A stretch of 20,883 bases of DNA from Lachnospiraceae bacterium UBA4260 (GTDB lineage Bacteria; Bacillota; Clostridia; Lachnospirales; Lachnospiraceae): the NCBI GenBank assembly GCA_002395235.1, contig DGWK01000029.1, forward strand, positions 13,682 to 34,564, in the 5' to 3' direction. This document shows positions 6,361 through 12,810 of the stretch, in pieces; the first letter of the stretch is position 1, and each line of letters begins with the position of its first letter. A model generated the notes under the pieces. The model saw only the letters and a program-made list of their open reading frames with translations. It was not told where the DNA came from and searched no databases. A program made the position numbers and the translations under genes.

Positions 6361-8094
6361 TCACATCGCAATCTCCGTATCCGCAACTCTCATCGTCGAC
6401 TTCCTATGCGACACAAGCAGCACAGTCTTGCCCTTAGCTTCCTCCTTGAGAGCCTTGAGGATAACGGTCTCATTGAGGCTGTCCAGGTTGCTGGTAGGCT
6501 CATCGAGCAGCATGAAAGGCGCATCGTGCAGGAAAGCCCTCGCAAGGCCGATCCTCTGCCGCTCACCGCCGGAGAGCGTGTCTCCGAGCTCGCCCACATT
6601 GGTCTCGTAGCCGTCGGGAAGCGTCATGATCCAGTCGTGGACAGAAGCTTTTCTGCAGGCTTCTTCGATCTCTTCCTGCGTCGCGTCCAGCTTTGCGATC
6701 CGGATGTTGCCCGCGATCGTGTCTTTGAACATCTCCGTATCCTGCGTCATGTAGCCCTGCATGTCGCGCAGGTTGGAAGTGTTGATCTCCCGCAGGTCGA
6801 CGACATTTCGCCCGGATGCGCCTGGAGCGGGATCGTCCACAATTCCAATCCGGCCGTCTTTCACATCCCAGAAGCGCATCAGAAGCTTCATGAGCGTGGA
6901 TTTTCCGCAGCCGCTCTCTCCCACGATCCCGATGATCTGATTCTCATGGATGCTCAGCGAGAAATTGCTGAGCACATTTTCGCGCCCGTAGCCGAAGGTG
7001 ACTTTGCGGCAGTCCGCGCCGTGGAATTCGACCTCCTCCTGTCCCGTGATTTCTTCCGTCTCGGGCTCTTCTTCCAGGATCGCGAGCACGCGAGCTCCGG
7101 AGGCGACGGTGTTCTGCAATGTTGTGCCCAGGCTTGCCAGCGCTGATACGGGGCCAAAAGAGGACAAAAGCGCCAGTACCGGCAGCAAAAATCCGTCAAA
7201 ACCCACCTTGCCGGTCATATAGAGCCAGCCCGCCGCCGCGACCATCAGCACGTCGAAGACCAGAATAAAGGTGTTGGCGATGGCCAGGTTCAGCCCCGTC
7301 AGGCGGTTCAGTGCATTCTGGTGCCACAACAGCGTCTTGGACTGCTGCCGCATAGCCGCCATCCTGCTCTTGCTGCCGTCGTACTGAATCGTCTCGTCAA
7401 GTCCGCGAATGTTCTCGAGGACGCAGGAGGAGAGATCTGCCGAATGCTTCCGGACTTTGTCGCCCATGTTCCCGCTGACTCCCGAGATAATGACCGGCAC
7501 CACGATGCCGACACACAGAAAGGCAGCCAGCGCCAAAAGACCGAGCCCAACGTGGAATGTGCCGATATAAACGCACATCACAGTCTCCACGATAAGCGCG
7601 ATGCAAATGGGCGAAATAGTGTGTGCGTAGAACACTTCCAGAAGCTCTACGTCCGAAGTGATCAGCGAGACCAGGTCGCCTTTATCCCTGCCCTCAAGCT
7701 TGGCCGGGCAGAGCCTTCGCAGCGCGCCGAATACTCTGTCGCGGACGAGCGCGAGCAACGTAAATGCGATATAGTGGTTCAGTCTCTGCTCAATGAACCG
7801 AAGGATCGCCCTGACCAGCGCCAAAACAGGGAGCAAAATCCAGATGGTACCGACTGCGATAGGTACGTCCAGCCCCAGACCGTTCAGAATTGCGTAGCCG
7901 CCCAGTACAGGGATAAACTGCACGGCGAGATAAGCGAGTGTTCCCGCCGCCACTGCCAGGATCATATAGCTGGTGAGAGGTCTGACCAGACCGAGCATCT
8001 TAAAGAGCGTTACGAACTTTGACGGCTTTTTTGATGACTTCTTTGATGAACGCCTTTTTGATGACTGCTTTTCAGAAGCCGGTTTTTTACTCAT
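6361..8094 (-). CDS. CydC-like ABC exporter, fused membrane and ATPase domains
   Basis: One half of a heterodimeric type-IV ABC exporter, 577 residues. The first 27 are a Ser/Lys/Arg-rich cytosolic tail, then six membrane helices (about 30-310), then the ATPase: Walker A GESGCGKST near 394, Q-loop YMTQD, signature LSGGERQR near 507, Walker B FMLLDEPTSNLD and H-loop LVSHR. The membrane domain resembles CydC, whose complex with CydD has been assigned cysteine/glutathione or heme export; no cydAB oxidase is nearby, so the substrate is open. It overlaps the CydD-like gene by 8 bp (translational coupling). The protein ends abruptly after VADTEIAM, where relatives usually have a few more residues, and the stop abuts REP-like copy B. 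Confidence 0.85.
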   Translation of the reverse strand: MSKKPASEKQSSKRRSSKKSSKKPSKFVTLFKMLGLVRPLTSYMILAVAAGTLAYLAVQFIPVLGGYAILNGLGLDVPIAVGTIWILLPVLALVRAILRFIEQRLNHYIAFTLLALVRDRVFGALRRLCPAKLEGRDKGDLVSLITSDVELLEVFYAHTISPICIALIVETVMCVYIGTFHVGLGLLALAAFLCVGIVVPVIISGVSGNMGDKVRKHSADLSSCVLENIRGLDETIQYDGSKSRMAAMRQQSKTLLWHQNALNRLTGLNLAIANTFILVFDVLMVAAAGWLYMTGKVGFDGFLLPVLALLSSFGPVSALASLGTTLQNTVASGARVLAILEEEPETEEITGQEEVEFHGADCRKVTFGYGRENVLSNFSLSIHENQIIGIVGESGCGKSTLMKLLMRFWDVKDGRIGIVDDPAPGASGRNVVDLREINTSNLRDMQGYMTQDTEMFKDTIAGNIRIAKLDATQEEIEEACRKASVHDWIMTLPDGYETNVGELGDTLSGGERQRIGLARAFLHDAPFMLLDEPTSNLDSLNETVILKALKEEAKGKTVLLVSHRKSTMRVADTEIAM

Positions 8095-10117
8095 CCTGGT
8101 CTCCCTCCTTTCCCACTTTCAACTCTCCGGTGTTCCCGATCCGTCTGGTGTCTCCAATCCGCCCGGTATTCCCAATCCGACCCGTATTTCCGACACGCCC
8201 CGTATCCGAAATCCGACCGGTATTCCCAATCCGACCCGTATCTCCGACACGCCTCGTATCCGAAATCCGCCCGGTATTCCCGATCCGACCCGTGTTCCCG
8301 ATCCGCCCGGTCACCCCGGCCAGATCGATCTCACCGGAAGCGGCAATCTTTTCCATCTCACCGGTCAGCCACTCTTCGCCGGATTCATCATCCCTGCCGA
8401 AGCGCTCCAGCTTCTGCTGCGTTCTCCACAGAACGGAATAAGTGCCGCCCCACTTCATGAGCTCTCTGTGCGTGCCGCTCTCGGCGACTTTGCCCTTGTC
8501 GATCACAAAGATCCTGTCCGCGTCCCGCGTGTTGACCAGGCGGTGCGAGATCAGGATGATAGTCTTTTTGCCTCTGAGAGCACGGATCCTGTTCAAGATG
8601 ATCTCCTCGCTCTCCACATCGATGTTGCTGGTCGCCTCGTCGAAAATATAGACCGGACTGTCATGCAGCAGCGCCCGCGCCAGAGCGATCCTCTGTTTCT
8701 GCCCGCCGGACAGATTCTGCGCGTTTTCGGTGAGCTTCGTATCCAGGCCTTCTTTGCTCTGCAGGAACCCGTCCATCCGGCACTCCTCCAGAACCTTCCA
8801 GAGCCTGTCGTCGTCCGCGCCGGGATCTCCCATCAGAAGGTTATCCCTGACCGTTCCCTTGAAGAGGTAGGACGTGGATCCTATGTAGGTGATCCCCTTC
8901 ATGAGGCTCTCCTCCGAGCATTCCGTGAGCCTGTCGGGGCCGATCATGATGGTTCCGCTGTCGATCGTGTTTCGCCCGGTGAGCAGGGAAGCGATCGTGG
9001 ATTTCCCGCTGCCACTCTCGCCGACGATCCCCACGAAGCTGTTCTGCGGAATCTGCATATTGACCCTGTTCAGGACGTCCCTCTCCCCGTCATAGGAAAA
9101 GCACACACTCTTCAAGAGGAAATTTCCGCCGCCTTCGGGGAACTGCACTGTTTTCTTCGGAGGCTCCTCGGTCTCAAGGAACTTGAAGATCCTGTCGCTG
9201 GCCGCCATCCCGTTCATGGCCACGTGGAAATAGCTTCCGAGTTTCCTCATCGGAAGGAAGAAATCCGCCGACAGAAGGATCATGAAGAGGCACGGTGCAA
9301 TATCCAGCTCTCCCGCCACGAAGGAGCGGGTCGCCAGCACGATGCCGACCGCCGCGCCGCCGTAGGCCAGAAGGTCCATGATAATGATGGAATTGAGCTG
9401 CATGGTGAGCACCTTCATGGTCACGACCCTGAACTGCTCCGATTCCCTGTTCATCTGCTCATGCTTGTACTCGTCCGCCTGATAGATTTTGAGCGTCGTC
9501 ATGCCCTGCAGGTTCTCAAGGAAGGTGCTGCCCAGCTGCGTGTACTGGTCCCAATATTTTGCCAGGATCTTCTTGGCGATCTTCTGCACCATCATGATCG
9601 TGCCCGGGATCAGCGGGACGCACAAAAGAAGCACGAGCCCCGTCCGAAGGCTCCCCGCCGCCCAGAAGATCACGAACAGCGTCAGCGGCGCGATGAAGGC
9701 GTAGAAGAACTGCGGCACATACTGGCCAAAATAGCTCTCCAGCTGGTCCACTCCCTCGACCGACTCCTGGACGATCTCCGCCGTGGTCACCTTTTCGCGG
9801 TAGCTCATGCCGAGCTTTAACAGCTTCTTGTAGATCAGGTCGCGGAGCTTGCGCTTGACCGTTCGGGACGCCAGGTAGCTCATGCGGACAGCGTATCTTG
9901 CGACAAAAAATCGCAGGATGATCGTCACCAGAATGACCACGAAGCCCGGCGCCGCGTTCTGCGGCGTGAGCTCTCCTCTGTACAGCCTCTCCGCCGCTTT
10001 CGCGATCAGCCCGATCATCACCGCGTTCATACATAATTCGAGCCACTGCAGGAGAATGTTTCCCACAATGTATTTTTTACTTTCCGGGCATAAGGCCATC
10101 AGCCTTTTATCAAACAT
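8087..10117 (-). CDS. CydD-like ABC exporter with a hexapeptide-repeat tail
   Basis: Partner subunit of the CydC-like exporter, 676 residues. It has six membrane helices (about 15-310), then an ATPase with Walker A GESGSGKST near 368, signature LSGGQKQR near 485, Walker B VYIFDEATSNID and H-loop ISHR. Residues 603-662 are ten tandem hexapeptides of the form TGR(I/V)(G/S)(N/D), followed by a short charged end; this tail is not part of the family and makes the protein longer than the usual 550-600. ATG 10117 has GGAGGA (10125-10130) seven bases upstream. The gene leads the two-gene unit and has a plausible promoter at 10144-10172. Both subunits carry consensus ATPase sites, so neither site looks degenerate. 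Confidence 0.88.
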   Translation of the reverse strand: MFDKRLMALCPESKKYIVGNILLQWLELCMNAVMIGLIAKAAERLYRGELTPQNAAPGFVVILVTIILRFFVARYAVRMSYLASRTVKRKLRDLIYKKLLKLGMSYREKVTTAEIVQESVEGVDQLESYFGQYVPQFFYAFIAPLTLFVIFWAAGSLRTGLVLLLCVPLIPGTIMMVQKIAKKILAKYWDQYTQLGSTFLENLQGMTTLKIYQADEYKHEQMNRESEQFRVVTMKVLTMQLNSIIIMDLLAYGGAAVGIVLATRSFVAGELDIAPCLFMILLSADFFLPMRKLGSYFHVAMNGMAASDRIFKFLETEEPPKKTVQFPEGGGNFLLKSVCFSYDGERDVLNRVNMQIPQNSFVGIVGESGSGKSTIASLLTGRNTIDSGTIMIGPDRLTECSEESLMKGITYIGSTSYLFKGTVRDNLLMGDPGADDDRLWKVLEECRMDGFLQSKEGLDTKLTENAQNLSGGQKQRIALARALLHDSPVYIFDEATSNIDVESEEIILNRIRALRGKKTIILISHRLVNTRDADRIFVIDKGKVAESGTHRELMKWGGTYSVLWRTQQKLERFGRDDESGEEWLTGEMEKIAASGEIDLAGVTGRIGNTGRIGNTGRISDTRRVGDTGRIGNTGRISDTGRVGNTGRIGNTGRIGDTRRIGNTGELKVGKEGDQDE
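8132..8311 (-). repeat. 10 x 18-bp in-frame tandem repeat in the CydD-like gene
   Basis: Exactly 180 bp made of ten 18-bp units encoding TGRIGN, TGRISD, TRRVGD, TGRVGN and similar. A higher-order 54-bp unit is clear: 8168-8221 and 8222-8275 differ at only three positions. Recent expansion by slippage or unequal exchange is the simplest reading. All units keep frame. Confidence 0.95.
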
Positions 10118-10143
10118 TTACAGTTCCTCCGGGGGTTCAGTTT

Positions 10144-10172
10144 ATTAGTCGTTCAGCACGCTCCAGTGCCAA
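10144..10172 (-). promoter_or_regulatory. Candidate promoter of the CydDC-like operon
   Basis: On the minus strand TTGGCA (10172-10167) and ACTAAT (10149-10144) are 17 bp apart; TAATAA two bases on is an alternative -10. Transcription would start near 10138, about 20 bases before the CydD-like ATG, after the nadE terminator. Both boxes deviate from consensus, so this is only a candidate. Confidence 0.45.
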
Positions 10173-10195
10173 ATGCCTGCATTCCGGGGTGCCGA

Positions 10196-10243
10196 TTAAA
10201 TACAAAACGGTTCCTCGCCAATTTACGTGGCCAGGAACCGTTT
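10196..10243 (-). terminator. Rho-independent terminator of nadE
   Basis: AAACGGTTCCT (10205-10215) pairs with AGGAACCGTTT (10233-10243). The stem continues after one mismatch with CCA/TGG around an atttacg loop. Read on the minus strand, the hairpin ends CCGTTTTGTATTT, a usable T-rich tail. It lies 12 bases past the nadE stop and upstream of the CydD-like promoter. Confidence 0.85.
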
Positions 10244-10255
10244 ATGATCAAGTCC

Positions 10256-11038
10256 TCACTGCGCTCTGCTCTCCTGAGAGGGCTCGAAGGCGGGCATCAG
10301 GCGAAGCTTGTGCAGGTTGAGCCTGTGCAGGCGGTCGATCTTGGCCTTGGTGGCTTCGTCCTCGCACACGCCGGTGAGCACATATTTGTCCAGCGCCGCG
10401 TAGGTAAAGCCGAGTTTCTGCTCATCGTCCTGTCCGCTGAGTCCGTCGGAGGGCGTCTTGTGGACAAGTTCATAGGGAAGGCCGAGAATGTCGCCGATCT
10501 GCTGCACTTCATGCACGAGCAGGTGCGACATGGGGCTGAAGTCGCCCGCCGCGTCGCCGTATTTGGTCGAATAGCCGACATAATCTTCGGAAGCGTTGCA
10601 GGTGTTGACGACTCTGGCGCCGCCGGGCAGCATCTGTCCCACCGCGTAAAGCGTGGACATCCTGAGCCTGGGAGGCAGATTGATTTCGGTGTCCTTTGTG
10701 ATCTTGTCGGTCCCGCAGATGGCCAACAGATCCTCGCTGCCTTCCAGCATAGCCTTCATGGCCTGGAAAGCGCCGCCGATATTGAGTTCCACGTGAGGGA
10801 TCCCGAGGAACTCGACAAGTTTAACGGAGTCGGAAATGTCGCTCTGAATGCCGTTGGGCATCATCACGCCGACAACTCTGTCCTTGCCGAGAGCTTCCGC
10901 GCAGAGCGCCGCGGCCACGCTGGAGTCCTTTCCTCCCGAAATACCGATCACGGCCTTGCATCCCTTGCCGTTCTCCTCGAAGTATTCCCTGATCCACTCC
11001 ACGATCTCATTCTTGGTCTTTACCGGGTCTTTGAGCAT
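10256..11038 (-). CDS. nadE: Ammonia-dependent NAD+ synthetase
   Basis: Cytosolic enzyme for the last step of NAD biosynthesis: nicotinate adenine dinucleotide + ATP + NH3 to NAD+. At 260 residues it is the single-domain form without a glutaminase domain. The PP-loop is ISGGKDSS (33-40), followed by VVGVMMPNG. Later come CNASEDYVGYSTKYGDAAGDFSP, covering the deamido-NAD and ATP contacts, and KTPSDGLSGQDDEQKLGFTY, a strongly conserved NadE stretch. ATG 11038 is preceded by AGGA at five bases and GGAGGA at eleven. It is transcribed alone: a terminator follows and the upstream neighbour is divergent. The family call is near certain. Confidence 0.95.
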   Translation of the reverse strand: MLKDPVKTKNEIVEWIREYFEENGKGCKAVIGISGGKDSSVAAALCAEALGKDRVVGVMMPNGIQSDISDSVKLVEFLGIPHVELNIGGAFQAMKAMLEGSEDLLAICGTDKITKDTEINLPPRLRMSTLYAVGQMLPGGARVVNTCNASEDYVGYSTKYGDAAGDFSPMSHLLVHEVQQIGDILGLPYELVHKTPSDGLSGQDDEQKLGFTYAALDKYVLTGVCEDEATKAKIDRLHRLNLHKLRLMPAFEPSQESRAQ

Positions 11039-11089
11039 TTTATTCCTGTTCCTCCTCTATATAAAGTGCCAAAATATTCCAACTAAATG

Positions 11090-11095
11090 TATAAT
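11090..11095 (+). promoter_or_regulatory. Candidate -10 box for the 204-aa protein / GT2 unit
   Basis: TATAAT at 11090-11095 in the AT-rich 99-bp divergent gap, 42 bases before ATG 11138. The -35 position 17 bp upstream reads TGCCAA, a poor match. AAAGGAG (11125-11131) is the ribosome binding site. I could not place a convincing nadE promoter on the other strand of the same gap. Confidence 0.35.
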
Positions 11096-11137
11096 AGCAT
11101 TATTGAAAAGATTTGAAAATGATGAAAGGAGTCCGCC

Positions 11138-11752
11138 ATGGCTGACTTAAATGACCTTCTTGAATCCTATTACGATGAGATCGATCCCGCCTCGAGACTG
11201 AGGCTTCTAGAAGAATATCTGGCGGCTGCCGGAGACAGCGATCCTGCCGGCGCCTACCGCAAAGCGCTCTATGAGTATCGCTGCACGGACCCTGCCAATC
11301 CGGAGAGAAAAGTGGATAAGTTCATGCTGGCTTTCCTGGACTACCTCTACCTGTTCAGAAGCAGCAAAGTATTCCCGTCTCGACACGTAAAGGAGGTCCT
11401 TAAGACCCTGCGCGGACTTGAACTGGATGAGAAGGTTCACACCGATCCGCTCTTTGCCGAGGCCTTCAGCCTTGAGGTCCGAAATGCGGTCAAGCGATAT
11501 TTTGACACATGCAAGTCGGACAGCTACCACCGAAAGTTCTTCGGAGTGACTGCGTCGGGCGCGGACGAAAAGGAAAAACAGCGCTGCCTCGACGCCTTCC
11601 GCATGTCCTACGGCCTCGCCGAGCGCCTGGGGATCGAGGAGGAGATGGCCCTCTTCTGCCGGGCTGTCGGCGACGAGTACCGCCTGTCCCGCGCGGACGG
11701 GCTGACCCTGAAAGAGGCGTACCGAAATTACACGAAAGGAGCGAAAGGCTGA
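11138..11752 (+). CDS. Uncharacterised 204-aa helical protein (possibly DUF6553)
   Basis: I do not recognise a function. The protein is soluble, without signal peptide or membrane segment, predicted mostly helical, and rich in charged residues. Notable stretches are LLEEYLAAAGDSDPAGAYRKALYEYR, quoted here only as its start LLEEYLAAAG, a DPANPERKVDKFMLAFLDYL segment, a FFGVTAS loop near 133-139, and a C-terminal helix pair ending LTLKEAYRNYTKG. From memory it resembles clostridial proteins annotated DUF6553; this is unchecked. ATG 11138 has AAAGGAG six bases upstream. Its TGA overlaps the glycosyltransferase ATG (TGATG, one shared base), so the two are translationally coupled and may act in one process. 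No enzymatic motif was seen. Confidence 0.8.
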   Translation: MADLNDLLESYYDEIDPASRLRLLEEYLAAAGDSDPAGAYRKALYEYRCTDPANPERKVDKFMLAFLDYLYLFRSSKVFPSRHVKEVLKTLRGLELDEKVHTDPLFAEAFSLEVRNAVKRYFDTCKSDSYHRKFFGVTASGADEKEKQRCLDAFRMSYGLAERLGIEEEMALFCRAVGDEYRLSRADGLTLKEAYRNYTKGAKG

Positions 11753-12729
11753 TGAACCGACCGCTGATCTCTGTAGTCCTTCCTATTTACAATATAGAGG
11801 AATATCTCGACCGCTGCATGCAGGCCGTCCTGAACCAGACCTACGACAACCTCGAGATCCTGATGGTGGACGACGGCTCGCCCGACGGCTGCCCCGCCCT
11901 GTGCGACCAGTATGCGCTGAAAGATCCGCGCGTCAAGGCCCTTCACAAGAAAAACGGCGGCCTGTCCGACGCCCGAAACTACGGCATTGCCCATTCCACC
12001 GGTGAGTACATCACCTGCATCGATCCCGACGACTACGTCGACCCGGATTTTGTCGAGTACCTCTATGACCTGATCGTCAAATATGAGACCCGCATGTCCA
12101 TATGCCAGCACGTCACCGAGTACGACAACGGAAGCAGCAAGGACCACGGCTCCTCCGGGGACGAGCTTCTGGACGTCGAGACCTGCCTGCGCCGGATGCT
12201 CTACCACGACGTGATCGACACCTCCGCCTGGGCCAAGCTCTACCACCGGAGCCTTTTCGACAAGGTCTCCTACCCCAAGGGGAAGATCTTCGAGGACATC
12301 GGGACCACTTACGCGCTGATGATGCAGTGCGACAGCGGCATCGCCGTCGGCTATGAGTCAAAATATCACTACATGTACCACATGAACTCCATTGTCAACA
12401 GCAGCTTCTCGCCGCGCAAGCTCGACCTTCTGGAGATGACGGACAAGATGGGCCACGAAGTCGTCAAGGCTTACCCGTCCCTGAAGCAGGCCGTCCTTCG
12501 CAGGCGCGTCTACGCGCGCTTCAGCACGCTCAACCAGATGCTGCACACCGAAGGGTACGACGAGGAGCGCGGACGAATCATCCGCTTTATCCTTCACCAC
12601 AAGAACAGGATCCTGAAGGATCCCCGGGCGCCCAGGCGAGATAAGATCGCCATTCGGCTTCTGGATACTAACTACAACCTCTATAGAATGTTCTGGACTG
12701 CCTATCAGTCCGCGATTTTTAAAAAATAG
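11752..12729 (+). CDS. Family 2 glycosyltransferase
   Basis: GT-A-fold sugar transferase of 325 residues, probably acting at the inner membrane face on a surface or cell-wall glycan; donor and acceptor are unknown. The N-terminal half has the GT2 signature: SVVLPIYNIEEYLDRCM (7-23), VDDGSPDG (nucleotide binding), GGLSDARNYGI, and the metal-binding DPDDYVDPDF. The next section, SAWAKLYHRSLF ... FEDIGT, is typical of EpsJ/WcaA-like enzymes. No membrane helix is evident. ATG 11752 is chosen because it is coupled to the preceding stop and starts just before the conserved strand, with AAAGGAG and AAAGG upstream; a longer upstream frame is only an overlap with the previous gene. A strong palindrome follows 9 bp after the stop. 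Confidence 0.92.
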   Translation: MNRPLISVVLPIYNIEEYLDRCMQAVLNQTYDNLEILMVDDGSPDGCPALCDQYALKDPRVKALHKKNGGLSDARNYGIAHSTGEYITCIDPDDYVDPDFVEYLYDLIVKYETRMSICQHVTEYDNGSSKDHGSSGDELLDVETCLRRMLYHDVIDTSAWAKLYHRSLFDKVSYPKGKIFEDIGTTYALMMQCDSGIAVGYESKYHYMYHMNSIVNSSFSPRKLDLLEMTDKMGHEVVKAYPSLKQAVLRRRVYARFSTLNQMLHTEGYDEERGRIIRFILHHKNRILKDPRAPRRDKIAIRLLDTNYNLYRMFWTAYQSAIFKK

Positions 12730-12738
12730 TGTAAGTAT

Positions 12739-12801
12739 GTGACAGGGGGACGTATCAAGTGACACATTGTAAATGTGTCACTTGATACGTCCCCCTGTCA
12801 C
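12739..12801. repeat. Perfect 30-bp inverted REP-like repeat (copies C and D)
   Basis: Left arm 12739-12768 and right arm 12772-12801 are exact reverse complements with a three-base GTA loop. Each arm contains the GGGGACGTATC core and TGACACA ends shared with copies A and B at 6207-6360. It fills the convergent gap between the glycosyltransferase and DUF4132 genes. No T-run flanks it, though a stem this long may still stop or stabilise both transcripts. Confidence 0.95.
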
Positions 12802-12810
12802 AACTTCACA

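Noticed and set aside
7973..9820. 615-codon plus-strand open frame with Pro-rich repeats (PNPTRISDTPRIRNP)
   Set aside because: It is the antisense reading of the hexapeptide repeat and ABC transporter genes, both of which show complete ATPase motifs on the minus strand.
10165..11073. AGTGCCAAA shared upstream of the CydD-like gene (10165-10173) and nadE (11065-11073)
   Set aside because: A nine-base match in AT-rich upstream DNA. In one case it overlaps a candidate -35 and in the other it does not fit any promoter, so chance is enough.
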